From Actinosynnema sp. ALI-1.44 (GTDB lineage Bacteria; Actinomycetota; Actinomycetes; Mycobacteriales; Pseudonocardiaceae): a stretch of 64,000 nt of DNA. The stretch lies in the NCBI RefSeq assembly GCF_001984155.1, contig NZ_MTQO01000038.1, positions 1 to 64,000 of the forward strand, given 5' to 3'. Below the pieces are notes generated by a model. That model saw only the letters and a program-made list of their open reading frames with translations, was not told where the DNA came from and made no database searches. Of the stretch, positions 25,256-34,634 are shown piece after piece (positions within the stretch are counted from its first letter, which is position 1; every line of letters starts with the position of its first letter). The position numbers and the translations under genes are program-made.

Positions 25256-25819
25256 ATGACCACGTCGCAGCTCACCGCCATCCACTTCGGACTGATCGGG
25301 TTCGCCGCGATCTGGCCCGTCGTCCTGCTGGCGCTCAGGGGCCGGGGCCGCCCGGCGGTGAGCGGAGTGGTGACGCTCTACGCGGTGCTGGCGCTCGCGG
25401 TCGTCTTCCTGCCACTGCCCGGCCCGCACACGCCGAGGCTGCGGCAGACGATCCAGCTGGTGCCGTTCCAGTGGGTGCTGGACACCGTCGGCGGTGACTT
25501 TATGGCCGTCAAGCAGGCGCTGCTGAACGTCCTGTTGTTCGTGCCGCTGGGGTTCTTCGCCCGCGCGCTGTGGCGCCGGACCGCGCGGCAGGCCGTCGTG
25601 ATCGGCTTCGCGGCATCGCTGATGATCGAGATCACCCAGTTGAGCGGCAACTTCGGTACCGCACCGTTCGTGTACCGGATCTTCGACGTGGACGACCTGA
25701 TGACGAACACCTTCGGTGCGCTCGCGGGTTACCTGCTGGCGAACGCGGTACTGCAGATCCGTGTCCCGGCGAGCATGAGGGCTTTGTCACCGGTCCGGGA
25801 CCACGCAGTGCGGGGTTGA
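25256..25819 (+). CDS. VanZ family membrane protein
   Basis: A 187-aa protein with about five membrane helices and the VanZ pattern: QLVPFQW, NVLLFVPLGFF, SLMIEITQLSG and DVDDLMTNTFGALAGYLL. VanZ homologues confer low-level teicoplanin resistance in enterococci, but most actinobacterial members are uncharacterised. Confidence 0.88.
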   Translation: MTTSQLTAIHFGLIGFAAIWPVVLLALRGRGRPAVSGVVTLYAVLALAVVFLPLPGPHTPRLRQTIQLVPFQWVLDTVGGDFMAVKQALLNVLLFVPLGFFARALWRRTARQAVVIGFAASLMIEITQLSGNFGTAPFVYRIFDVDDLMTNTFGALAGYLLANAVLQIRVPASMRALSPVRDHAVRG

Positions 25820-25899
25820 TAGCCTGCCGGGGCAGGTCCCGGCGCCGAGACCGTGACTCTCGTAGCTGGTCGCGCCCGAGACCCCACCTGAACGCTTGA

Positions 25900-26904
<1,005 letters not shown>

Positions 26905-26918
26905 TTCGCACTGGGAGG

Positions 26919-26956
26919 ACAGTCCCTCGCTTTTGGGCGGGGGACTGTTTCTCTTT
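26919..26956 (+). terminator. Rho-independent terminator after mdh
   Basis: Twelve-base arms (26919-26930 and 26937-26948, one G-T pair) with loop TTTTGG, followed by TTTCTCTTTC. It begins 14 bp after the mdh stop. Confidence 0.88.
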
Positions 26957-26966
26957 CAGGATTTTC

Positions 26967-27009
26967 TCGCCGGGCGGCAGACCTCTGGGGCAGGAGACAC
27001 CCCCGAAGG
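26967..27009. repeat. Isolated copy of a dispersed repeat module
   Basis: The segment reading TCGCCGGG-GGCAGACCTCTG-GGCAGGAG-ACACCCCCGAAG combines stretches also present in the inverted-repeat arms at 45359-45387 and 45579-45597. GGCAGGAGACACCCCCGAAG is shared exactly (20 bases). It lies between the mdh terminator and the 3' end of the P450 gene. Family name unknown. Confidence 0.6.
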
Positions 27010-27022
27010 CCTTCCTGTGCTG

Positions 27023-28204
27023 TTACCAGGCGACTGGCAGTGAGTGAACTCCGTAGATCGTCATGTCGTCACGCATCGGTACTTCTTCCGGTGCAATCGC
27101 GAGTCGCAGCCTGGGGAACTCGCGCAGCAGCGTCGTGAAGCCGATGCGCATTTCGATGCGGGCCAGTTGTTGTCCCAGGCATTGGTGGATACCGTGTCCG
27201 AATGCCACGTGCCCGCTGGGGGTTCCGTTCAGTGCCAGCTTGTCCGGGTCGACGAATCGCATCGGGTCGCGATTGGCCGCCGGTAGTGAGATCGCCAGCG
27301 GCTCGCCTGCCTTGATCAGCTGGCCGTCCAGTTCCACGTCCTCGAGCGCTGTTCGTGCTGTTCCGAAGTGGACGATGGTCAGGTAGCGCAGCAGTTCCTC
27401 GACCGCGTTCTCCACCAGGCTGGGATCGTTGCGCAGCAGTGTCAGTTGGTCCGGGTTGGTCAGCAGGGTGTATGTGCCCAGTGCCAACATGTTCGCGGTT
27501 GTCTCGTGTCCGGCGATGAGCAGCAGCAGACCGATGTTGCTCATTTCCTCGTCGGTCAGGGTTTCTTCCGCTATCAGGCCGGACATCAGTGCGTCGTCCG
27601 GCTGTGCTCGTTTCATCCTGATCAGGTCGAGCATGTAGTTCTCGATCGACTCGACGGCCGCCCTGACCTCCTGCTGGGAGGCAGTCAGCGACAGCAAGCG
27701 GCTTGAGTCTTGCTGGAAGCGCTCGCGGTCGGCGTACGGGACGCCCAGCAGTTCGCAGATCACCAGCGAGGGGATCGGCAGCGCGAACTCCGGCACCAGG
27801 TCCGCTGGGGAGCCATGCCTGCGCATGCTTTCGGCGTGGTCGTTCGTGATCTCCTGTACTCGGGGGATCAGGTGGTTCATCCGGCGCACGGTGAACTGGC
27901 CGGTCAGCAGTCGCCGGTAGCGGGTGTGCTCCGGTGCGTCCTGGGCGATGAACATGCCTGGTTTGGTCGGTTCGTTGGTGATGTTGTCGCGGATCGGTGA
28001 TTTCCGCAGCTCGCCCCGGGAACTGAAGCGTGGGTCCGCGAGCACCGCGCGGGTCAGCTTGTGCGTGGTCACCAGCCAGCCGACTGTGCCGTCGGCGAAC
28101 GTGATCCGGCTCAACGGCCCGCGGTCGGCGAGGTCCGGTGGTGGGTCGAGCGGTGTCGTCCGCTGCTGGGGCATCAGCGGGGCGCCGGGAAGTGTTTCGG
28201 TCAT
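27023..28204 (-). CDS. Cytochrome P450 (paralogue 1)
   Basis: A 393-aa soluble bacterial P450 without membrane anchor. The I-helix oxygen motif is AGHETT, the K-helix ExxR is in EELLRYL, and the heme loop is FGHGIHQCLG with the thiolate Cys342. It is close to the next upstream P450 over its whole length (shared starts such as GPLSR.TFADGT.GWLVTTHKL and identical ends LPVAW), so the pair arose by tandem duplication. The 10-bp gap implies one transcript. No ferredoxin or reductase is adjacent. Substrate unknown. Confidence 0.93.
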   Translation of the reverse strand: MTETLPGAPLMPQQRTTPLDPPPDLADRGPLSRITFADGTVGWLVTTHKLTRAVLADPRFSSRGELRKSPIRDNITNEPTKPGMFIAQDAPEHTRYRRLLTGQFTVRRMNHLIPRVQEITNDHAESMRRHGSPADLVPEFALPIPSLVICELLGVPYADRERFQQDSSRLLSLTASQQEVRAAVESIENYMLDLIRMKRAQPDDALMSGLIAEETLTDEEMSNIGLLLLIAGHETTANMLALGTYTLLTNPDQLTLLRNDPSLVENAVEELLRYLTIVHFGTARTALEDVELDGQLIKAGEPLAISLPAANRDPMRFVDPDKLALNGTPSGHVAFGHGIHQCLGQQLARIEMRIGFTTLLREFPRLRLAIAPEEVPMRDDMTIYGVHSLPVAW

Positions 28205-28214
28205 CCGCTTCCCT

Positions 28215-29402
28215 TCACCAGGCCACGGGGAGTTCGTGGACGCCGAAGATCGCCATCTGCTCGCGCAACCGCACGTCCTGCGGCGCGGTCGCCAACCGGA
28301 GGGTCGGGAACTCGCGCAGCAGTGTGGCGAAGCCGATGCGCATCTCGATGCGGGCCAGTTGCTGTCCGAGGCACTGGTGGATGCCGTGCCCGAACGCCAC
28401 GTGGCCGGTCGCGGTTCCGTTGAGCGCCAGCCGGTCCGGGTCGACGAACCGCATCGGGTCGCGGTTGGCGGCAGGCAGTGAGATCGAGATCGGGTCGCCT
28501 GCTTTGATCAGCTGCCCGTCCAGTTCCAGGTCCTCGGCCGCGGTCCGTATCGTTCCGAAGTGGATGATCGTCAGGTAGCGCAGCAGTTCCTCGACCGCGT
28601 TCTCGGCAAGTCCGGGGTCGTCGCGCAGCAGTGCCAACTGGTCCGGATGGGTCAGCAACGTGAATGTGCCGAGTCCCAGCATGTTCGCGGTCGTCTCGTG
28701 GCCGGCGATGAGCAGCAGGAACCCCATGTTGGCGATTTCCTCGTCGCTCAGCCCGCTGTCGGTGACCAGGCCGCTGAGCATGTCGTCACCCGGAGCGCGC
28801 CGCTTGGTCCTGACCAGGTCGAGCAGGAAGTTCTCGATGTCCTCGATCGCCGCCTTGATCTCCTCCGTCGTCCTGGTCAGGTCGACCAGCTTGTGGGTGT
28901 TCTCCTGGAACCGCACCCGATCGGCGTACGGCACACCGAGGATCTCGCAGATCACCAGCGACGGGATCGGCAGTGCGTACGCCTGCACGAGGTCCACCGG
29001 CGGGCCCTGCTCGCGCATGGCCTTGGCGTGGGCGTCCGCGATTTCCTGGATGCGGGGGACGAGCTGGTTCATCCGGCGCACGGTGAACTGGCCGGTCAGC
29101 AGCCGCCGGTAGTGCGTGTGGTCCGGTGGGTCCTGGGACAGGAACATCCCTGGCTTGGCCGGTTCGTTGGACACCTCGGCGCGGATCGGTGACTTGCGGT
29201 TCTCGGGGTTGACACTGAAGCGCTGGTCGGCGAGTACCGCCCTGGCCAGCTTGTGCGTGGTGACCAGCCAGCCGATCGTGCCGTCGGCGAACGTCAACCT
29301 GCTCAGCGGGCCGCGTTCGTGCAGTTCGGCCGGTGGATCGAGGGGATTGACCCGGTCAACGGGCAACCGTGGGATGTCGGTCGCGGGCAGAGTCTCAGTC
29401 AT
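28215..29402 (-). CDS. Cytochrome P450 (paralogue 2)
   Basis: A 395-aa P450 with AGHETT, EELLRYL and FGHGIHQCLG (Cys344). It is the upstream member of the tandem pair. The ATG is preceded by AAGGAG with 7-nt spacing, and the gene probably carries the operon promoter in the 58 bp that separate it from the histidine kinase. Differences from paralogue 1 concentrate in the B-C loop and F-G region, as expected for divergent substrate choice. Confidence 0.93.
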   Translation of the reverse strand: MTETLPATDIPRLPVDRVNPLDPPAELHERGPLSRLTFADGTIGWLVTTHKLARAVLADQRFSVNPENRKSPIRAEVSNEPAKPGMFLSQDPPDHTHYRRLLTGQFTVRRMNQLVPRIQEIADAHAKAMREQGPPVDLVQAYALPIPSLVICEILGVPYADRVRFQENTHKLVDLTRTTEEIKAAIEDIENFLLDLVRTKRRAPGDDMLSGLVTDSGLSDEEIANMGFLLLIAGHETTANMLGLGTFTLLTHPDQLALLRDDPGLAENAVEELLRYLTIIHFGTIRTAAEDLELDGQLIKAGDPISISLPAANRDPMRFVDPDRLALNGTATGHVAFGHGIHQCLGQQLARIEMRIGFATLLREFPTLRLATAPQDVRLREQMAIFGVHELPVAW

Positions 29403-29460
29403 GGTGCACTCCTTGGCCTCGTCCCCATCGACGTTTCCGTGCGAACCTGACTACCCCCTG

Positions 29461-30756
29461 TCACTTTCCTGACGAAGAGCTGACGCCTCCCAGCACCACG
29501 GTGAATGTCGTGCCCGTCCCGGGCGCCGTGGACACGTGCACCTCGCCGCCGTGCGCCTGCACGATGCGTTGCACGATCGCCAGCCCGAGCCCCGCGCCGC
29601 CGTCGGACTGCCGCTTCTCCGCGCGGTAGAAGCGTTCGAAGATCCGCGAGGCGACCTCCGGCGACATCCCCGGCCCCTCGTCGGAGACCGACAACCGGTC
29701 GCCGTGCACGCTGACGGTGATCGGCGTGTCCTGCGGGGTGTGCTGCAGCGCGTTGCCGACCAGGTTGAGCACGACGTGCCGGAGCAGGCGTTCGTCGCCT
29801 TCGACGATCACCTCGGCGGGGGCGTCGAGCGAGATCGTCCGGTTCGGCGCGATCACCGACGTGTCCGCGACGACCTCGGCGGCGATTCCGCGCAGGTCGA
29901 CCTCCTCCCGCTCCAGCTCCCTGTTCAGGTCGAGGCGGCTTATCTCGAGCAGTTGGTCGACCAGCGAGTTCATCCGGTTGGCCTCCTGCTCGATGCGGCT
30001 CAGCGCCTTGGCGGCCAGCTCGGGTTTGCCGGAAACCCGGTGCAGCTCCGCCCAGCCACGGATCGTGGTCAGCGGCGTGCGCAGTTCGTGCGACGCCGCC
30101 GCGAGGAACTGCAGCAGGCCCCTTTCCAGGTCACGTTGCTCTTTCAGCGACCGGTTGAGCACGTGCACACCGAACAGGGTCACCGCGACCACCGCGGCGC
30201 CGGTCGCGATCAGCTCGAACACCAGCAACTGCGCGACCGCGTCCTCACCTGGGCCGAGGCTGCCCGCGACGACCACGGACCTGAACCGCACCGGATCCGG
30301 CCTGCCGTGCAGCTGGATCATCGCGTTCGGGCCGATGTCGAACGCCTGCACCCGCCACCGGGTGTCCGAAGAGGACACTGTGGTCGGCCGGAGCGCCCAG
30401 TGCGGCGGCACCGGATCGGGGATCGGCGGCGCGGTGATCGGGTCGCCGGACAGCAGGTACGGCTTCGTCGCCACGAGCACACGCCCGTCCTCGGCCAGGA
30501 TGGCCGCGAAGAACCCTTCCGGCAGCTGCTGCTCGAGCGTCAGGCCGTCCACGTTGATCCGCCGGCTGCCGAGCACCGGCAACGCCCGTTGCACCTCGCC
30601 CAGCGTGCGTTCCACCCGGTTGAGCGCGTACAGGTCGACGACGAACAGCGCGGCGATGTCGATGATCGCCATCCCGAGCAGGGTCAACGAGATCAAGCCG
30701 AGCAGCAGCTTGCCGCGGACCGCGCGGATCCCACGGCGTGGATGTCCACGCGGCAC
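29461..30756 (-). CDS. Sensor histidine kinase
   Basis: A 431-aa two-component sensor. A membrane helix (~17-41), an extracellular domain of about 130 residues and a second helix (~175-200) are followed by the dimerisation domain with phospho-acceptor His223 in AAASHELRTPL. The ATPase domain carries N-box HVVLNLVGNALQH, DEGPGM and GAGLGLAIV. The GTG start lies 6 bp after the response regulator stop, so both form one operon transcribed leftward. Confidence 0.93.
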   Translation of the reverse strand: MPRGHPRRGIRAVRGKLLLGLISLTLLGMAIIDIAALFVVDLYALNRVERTLGEVQRALPVLGSRRINVDGLTLEQQLPEGFFAAILAEDGRVLVATKPYLLSGDPITAPPIPDPVPPHWALRPTTVSSSDTRWRVQAFDIGPNAMIQLHGRPDPVRFRSVVVAGSLGPGEDAVAQLLVFELIATGAAVVAVTLFGVHVLNRSLKEQRDLERGLLQFLAAASHELRTPLTTIRGWAELHRVSGKPELAAKALSRIEQEANRMNSLVDQLLEISRLDLNRELEREEVDLRGIAAEVVADTSVIAPNRTISLDAPAEVIVEGDERLLRHVVLNLVGNALQHTPQDTPITVSVHGDRLSVSDEGPGMSPEVASRIFERFYRAEKRQSDGGAGLGLAIVQRIVQAHGGEVHVSTAPGTGTTFTVVLGGVSSSSGK

Positions 30757-30762
30757 CGGGTG

Positions 30763-31449
30763 TCAGCTCTCGGCGATGCGGTAGCCGAAGCCGCGGACGG
30801 TGTGGATCAACGGCAGCCGCCCGGCGTCGACCTTGTGCCGCAGCCGGGAGACCAGCTTCTCCACCACGCCCTCGCCGAAGTCGTGCTGCCACACGTGCTG
30901 CAGGATCTGCTCCTTCGTCATCACCTGGCCCATGTTGACCATCAGGTACCGCAGCAGCTTGTACTCCGTCGGAGTGAGATCCAGCGCCTCGCCGCCGCGG
31001 ATGGCCTGGAACTTCGCCTCGTCGAGCACCAGGTCGGCGCTGCGCAGCACCTGCTCGTCCGGCGCACGGCCGGACCTGCGCAGCAGCGCGTGCACCCGGG
31101 CGAGGAGTTCGAGGACGTGGAACGGCTTGGTGACGTAGTCGTCGCCACCGATCCGCAGGCCGGTGACCGTGTCCTCGATCGACCCCCGCGCGGTCAGGAA
31201 CAGCACGGGCGGCGCGTGCCCGCGCTCAGCCAGCTTGCGGCACACCGTGAAACCGTCCATGTCGGGCAGCATCACGTCCAGGATCACCATGTCGGGTCGT
31301 TCCGCCTCGACAGCCGCCAGCGCGGCCTGGCCGGAGCAGACCGCCGACACGCGGTAACCGGCCAGGTCGAGGGTGGTGGACAGCAGCTCGGTGATCCCGG
31401 GTTCGTCGTCGACCACCAGCAGGTGCTGGCCATCCCCGGTGTGTTGCAC
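30763..31449 (-). CDS. OmpR-family response regulator
   Basis: A 228-aa regulator. The receiver domain has phospho-acceptor Asp58 (VILDVMLPD), acidic pocket VVDDEP and Lys in DYVTKPF. The C-terminal winged helix is of the PhoB/OmpR type (LTPTEYKLLRYLMVN, HTVRGFGYRI). GTG 31449 has GGAGG 5 nt upstream. Partner of the kinase immediately downstream; targets unknown. Confidence 0.94.
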   Translation of the reverse strand: MQHTGDGQHLLVVDDEPGITELLSTTLDLAGYRVSAVCSGQAALAAVEAERPDMVILDVMLPDMDGFTVCRKLAERGHAPPVLFLTARGSIEDTVTGLRIGGDDYVTKPFHVLELLARVHALLRRSGRAPDEQVLRSADLVLDEAKFQAIRGGEALDLTPTEYKLLRYLMVNMGQVMTKEQILQHVWQHDFGEGVVEKLVSRLRHKVDAGRLPLIHTVRGFGYRIAES

Positions 31450-31534
31450 AACGCCTCCTTACGGTCACGCAACGAACACAAGTCCATCGCTGTTCCCCTT
31501 GGACTGCCGCGTGGCCCGCTCGTACCGTGCACTC

Positions 31535-32347
31535 ATGTCGAAGATCAGTTGGCCGGTGCCCGTCCCCAGCCTGCCCGAAGGGATCTACCCCCCGCTCGCC
31601 GAGGCCGCGCGGGCCGCCGCGGTCGCGTACGGGGCCGCGCGGGCCGAGTATCCGCGCGTGGAGTTGGCCGAGGAGGTCGCGACCGGTGCGGACGGCACGC
31701 CGACCATGCGGGTCGACGCGCTGGTGGAGGCCGCGATCGTCGACGTGATCGACGCCGCCAAGGTCAACCTGTTGAGCGAGGAAGCCGGGTTCATCGACCA
31801 CGGCTCGGCCGTGACACTGGTGATCGACCCGATGGACGGCTCGGCCAACGCCGCGATGGGTGTCCCGCTGTCCTGCTTCGCGGGCGCGGTCTTCCGGGAC
31901 GGTGTGGCGACCGAAGCGCTGACGGTCTGGCTGGACACCGGTCGAGCGTGGTGGGCCGCGGCGGAGCAGGCAACGCCCTATCGGACAACCGGGCGTACCA
32001 CAGTGGACGGCTCATCGATCTCCATGCTGCGGCCGAAGGACAACAGCCGCGACGCCTGGCTGCGGGTGGCGAGCCGGGTGGACCGCGTCCGCGTGCTGGC
32101 CACGACGTGCCTGGAGACGGCGCTGGTCGCCGAGGGATCGATGGACGCGTTCGTCGACCCGGGCTCCGACACCCACCGGATCATGGACCTGGCCGCGGCC
32201 ATGGTGACGTTGCCCGCGGCGGGTGGTGTCGTGCTGGACGTGCGTGGCAGGCCGCTCGAGTTCGACATCGACCTGTCCCGCCGCTGGTCGGGGATCGCCG
32301 CCGCGACCAGGGAACTCGCCGACGAACTCGCCGAGCTCGCCTGCTGA
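31535..32347 (+). CDS. Inositol monophosphatase family protein
   Basis: A 270-aa member of the IMPase/FBPase superfamily. It keeps the metal-binding pattern in LLSEEAGF and DPMDGSANA (the DPxDGT motif with Ser for Thr) and a late Asp in DTHRIMDLAAAM. It is divergent enough from canonical SuhB/CysQ that the substrate cannot be given. Divergent from the response regulator gene. The stop overlaps a small membrane ORF (TGATG). Confidence 0.85.
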   Translation: MSKISWPVPVPSLPEGIYPPLAEAARAAAVAYGAARAEYPRVELAEEVATGADGTPTMRVDALVEAAIVDVIDAAKVNLLSEEAGFIDHGSAVTLVIDPMDGSANAAMGVPLSCFAGAVFRDGVATEALTVWLDTGRAWWAAAEQATPYRTTGRTTVDGSSISMLRPKDNSRDAWLRVASRVDRVRVLATTCLETALVAEGSMDAFVDPGSDTHRIMDLAAAMVTLPAAGGVVLDVRGRPLEFDIDLSRRWSGIAAATRELADELAELAC

Positions 32348-32517
32348 TGGCGGTGCGGAACCACCTGCTGGCGATCGGCACGTTCGCGGCGTTGGGTCCG
32401 GTGGCCGCCGTGATCGCGTCGGCGGCCCTCGGCGTGTTCGTCTTCGCCTGCCGCGCTCAGTCGCCGTTCGCGGGCCGCACAATGGAATCGGGGCCGGGGA
32501 AGACCAGCGCCTCGTGA
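32347..32517 (+). CDS. Small single-pass membrane protein (tentative)
   Basis: A 56-aa ORF starting at the ATG of a TGATG overlap with the preceding gene, which suggests translational coupling. One hydrophobic stretch spans about residues 7-34 (LLAIGTFAALGPVAAVIASAAL); the remainder is polar. Its last 61 bp overlap the convergent DUF1918 gene, which lowers confidence. No family recognised. Confidence 0.4.
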   Translation: MAVRNHLLAIGTFAALGPVAAVIASAALGVFVFACRAQSPFAGRTMESGPGKTSAS

Positions 32518-32648
32518 CCGTCCGCGAACCGGACGAGGTAGGGCGGAGCCCCGTTGTCGCCGCGTACTTCGATGATCTCGCCTTGCCTGTCGGCAAGGCC
32601 CACGTTCTTGCCGTGGACCAGAAGCTGGTCACCTACCGTCGCTTGCAT
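32457..32648 (-). CDS. DUF1918 domain protein
   Basis: A 63-aa protein covering one DUF1918 domain (VGDQLLVHGKNVGLADRQGEIIEV, PPYLVRFADGHEALVFPGPD). The domain has an SH3-like beta-barrel pattern and is widespread in actinobacteria, of unknown function. ATG 32648 has a perfect GGAGGTGA 8 nt upstream; the GTG three codons earlier lies inside that ribosome site. Confidence 0.88.
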   Translation of the reverse strand: MQATVGDQLLVHGKNVGLADRQGEIIEVRGDNGAPPYLVRFADGHEALVFPGPDSIVRPANGD

Positions 32649-32709
32649 GGTTCTCACCTCCGGTCAACCAGAGTAAAACCGGACACAAGGGGTAGTCACC
32701 AGGCGCGGC

Positions 32710-33285
32710 TCATTTCGCCTTCGCGGCGGCCTTCGTCGCCTTCTTGAACGCACGGACCTCGGCCAGCGTCTCGGCGCTGGTGACATCGGCGATGGACCGC
32801 CGAGAGCCGTCCTCGCCGTACGCGCCCGCGGCCTCCCGCCAGCCCTCGGCCTTCAGGGCGAACTGCTTGCCAAGCAGCGCAAGGAAGATCTTGGCCTTCT
32901 GCTCGCCGTACCCGGGCAAAGCCTTGAGCCGCCTGAAGATCTCGGGGCCGTCCGGCTTGCCCTGCTTCCAGATCCGATCGGCCTTGCCGTCGTAGGTCTC
33001 GACGATGTACTGGCACAACGCCTGCACTCGCTTGGCCATCGCGCCGCCATACCGGTGGATTCCCGGCGGGGTGGTGGCGAGGGTGGCGAACGCGTCCGGG
33101 TCGTATTCGGCGATCTCGTGCACGTCGAGCTTGCCCATCTTGGTGACCAGCTTCTGCGGGCCCTTGAAGGCCACCTCCATCGGGATCTGCTGGTCGAGCA
33201 GCATGCCGATCAGCAACGCGAGCGGGTCCCTTGCCAGCAGGGCGTCCGCTTCCGGTTCACCGGCGAGGTGCAGCTTGCGCGTCAT
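32710..33285 (-). CDS. HhH-GPD-type DNA repair glycosylase-like protein
   Basis: A 191-aa member of the HhH-GPD base-excision superfamily. The helix-hairpin-helix is ALPGYGEQKAKIFLALLG, preceded by QQIPMEVAFKGPQKL and GIHRYGGAMAKRVQAL. The strongly conserved Pro-Val-Asp that normally follows the hairpin by ~15-20 residues is not seen (FALKAEGW instead), so glycosylase chemistry may differ or be lost. The C terminus is Lys/Ala-rich. Confidence 0.82.
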   Translation of the reverse strand: MTRKLHLAGEPEADALLARDPLALLIGMLLDQQIPMEVAFKGPQKLVTKMGKLDVHEIAEYDPDAFATLATTPPGIHRYGGAMAKRVQALCQYIVETYDGKADRIWKQGKPDGPEIFRRLKALPGYGEQKAKIFLALLGKQFALKAEGWREAAGAYGEDGSRRSIADVTSAETLAEVRAFKKATKAAAKAK

Positions 33286-33348
33286 GGCCGCAATCGTGAC
33301 ACATTAGGGTGGCTTCCTCTTCCGGGCGACCCGTCGCGTCCGAATCAG

Positions 33349-33368
33349 CCATAGCATCGATGCTATGG
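33349..33368 (+). promoter_or_regulatory. Palindromic operator at the toxin-antitoxin promoter
   Basis: CCATAGCATCGATGCTATGG is a perfect 20-bp palindrome that overlaps the toxin ATG (33365-33367). TAGCAT within it can serve as the -10 of a leaderless message. This placement is typical for autoregulation by an antitoxin or toxin-antitoxin complex. Confidence 0.8.
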
Positions 33369-33715
33369 ATTGGGGTACCGTCGAGCTGGAGCCGGAGATC
33401 TGCGAATGGCTCAGAGGGCTCGGCGAAGCTGCGGTGAACCACGTCGCGTTCTATATCGATCTGCTGGCTGAACGCGGTCCGCTGCTTGGCGAGCCGTACA
33501 CCCGTCAACTGGAGGGCAAGCTACGCGAGCTGCGGTTCTGGCTGGACGAAAGGCAGACCCGGATCAGCTACTGGATCGCGCCGGGGCGGCGGATCATCCT
33601 GTTGACGACGTGGCACAAGACGAAGATGCGTGAGACTGCCGAAGTCGAGCGGGCTCACCGAGCGATGCGACAATGCCAGGAAGAGCAGCGCACTGTGGAC
33701 GAGGAGGAGCTGTGA
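33365..33715 (+). CDS. HigB/RelE-type toxin (Gp49-like)
   Basis: A 116-aa basic protein with the RelE/HigB (phage-derived Gp49-like) pattern: LPYTRQLEGKLRELRF-type strand (YTRQLEGKLRELRFWL), RISYWIAPGRRIILLTTWHKT, and a Lys/Arg-rich end of the core. Such toxins cleave mRNA at the ribosome. As in higBA loci the toxin precedes the antitoxin, and its stop overlaps the antitoxin GTG (GTGA). Confidence 0.88.
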   Translation: MDWGTVELEPEICEWLRGLGEAAVNHVAFYIDLLAERGPLLGEPYTRQLEGKLRELRFWLDERQTRISYWIAPGRRIILLTTWHKTKMRETAEVERAHRAMRQCQEEQRTVDEEEL

Positions 33716-33999
33716 CCGAGCGGAAGGCGTGGACTGAACTGCGCAAGGAGCTCGGGGTCGATCCTGCTCACCCCGCCTACGACGCTGCGCGTATCGCTTT
33801 CGAGCTCGGAGCCGCAGTGCGAGCGCTGCGGGAACAGCGTGGCTGGTCACAGACTGAATTGGCCGAGCGCGCCGGGATGACGCAGTCCGCCATGGCTCGT
33901 TTCGAGGCGGGTGGCACTGTGCCCACTCTGCCGGTGCTCGAACGGATCGCTGCGGCGTTGGACATGCGTCTGTCCATCGAACTCAAGCCCGCGTCCTGA
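33712..33999 (+). CDS. HigA-type antitoxin, XRE family
   Basis: A 95-aa protein with a Cro/C1 helix-turn-helix at about residues 35-85 (LREQRGWSQTELAERAGMTQSAMARFEAG, PTLPVLERIAAAL). GTG 33712 has GAGGAGGAG just upstream and overlaps the toxin stop, coupling translation. It should neutralise the toxin and bind the palindrome at 33349. Confidence 0.9.
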   Translation: MTERKAWTELRKELGVDPAHPAYDAARIAFELGAAVRALREQRGWSQTELAERAGMTQSAMARFEAGGTVPTLPVLERIAAALDMRLSIELKPAS

Positions 34000-34031
34000 C
34001 CAATTGCGGGATCTTCCACCTTGGCACGGGG

Positions 34032-34625
34032 TCAGCAGGTCGCGTACACGAGGAACACGATGCGTGACGACACCTCGAGTTTGTGGGAGACCACGTCCGA
34101 GTACCCGGCGTCCAGCGCGATCCTGGCGGCGTCGTCGACCGACGACGGCAGTGGGATGTCGGACGCGACTAAGGACGCGAACGCGGGCGACGGGGTGAAC
34201 GTGTCGCCGAACGGCATGCTGAACGCCAGCCTGCCCGCCGGGCGGAGCACCCGCAACCAGTCCTTCAACGCCGCCGTGCCCAGGAAGTGCAGCGAGGACG
34301 CGCACACCACCAGGTCCGCGCTCGACGCCTGCACGGGCGCGGGCACAGCCTGGCCGACGTGCCAGTCGATCTTGCCCGACGGGTCCTGGACGGCGGCTTT
34401 CGCCTTGGCGCGTTCGATCATCCTCGGCGACGAGTCGATCGCGACCACTGAGCGGGCGCCCAGGTGCTGCAGGGCCGCGAAGGCCGCCGCGCCCGTTCCG
34501 GTCGCCACGTCCAGCACCAGGTCCGGCTTCGGGGCGTCCGCCACCCCGTTCACCAGTTTTTCCGCGACGACCTGGTGGAAGAGGTCGTCGTCATACCCCG
34601 CCGCGATCTCGTCGAACACGCTCAC
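34032..34625 (-). CDS. SAM-dependent methyltransferase
   Basis: A 197-aa class I methyltransferase. Motif I is LVLDVATGTGAAAF, followed by VVAIDSSPRMIERA and the post-motif ADLVVCASSLHFL (Methyltransf_11-like). The GTG start lies 10 bp after the stop of the upstream YdjM-type gene, so the two are likely co-transcribed. Substrate unknown. Confidence 0.88.
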   Translation of the reverse strand: MSVFDEIAAGYDDDLFHQVVAEKLVNGVADAPKPDLVLDVATGTGAAAFAALQHLGARSVVAIDSSPRMIERAKAKAAVQDPSGKIDWHVGQAVPAPVQASSADLVVCASSLHFLGTAALKDWLRVLRPAGRLAFSMPFGDTFTPSPAFASLVASDIPLPSSVDDAARIALDAGYSDVVSHKLEVSSRIVFLVYATC

Positions 34626-34634
34626 CGACGGATT

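Noticed and set aside
29536-32517. 993-codon plus-strand ORF
   Set aside because: It is antisense to the histidine kinase and response regulator, which have complete catalytic motifs; the translation is Arg/Asp/Gln-rich with no domain, an artefact of high GC.
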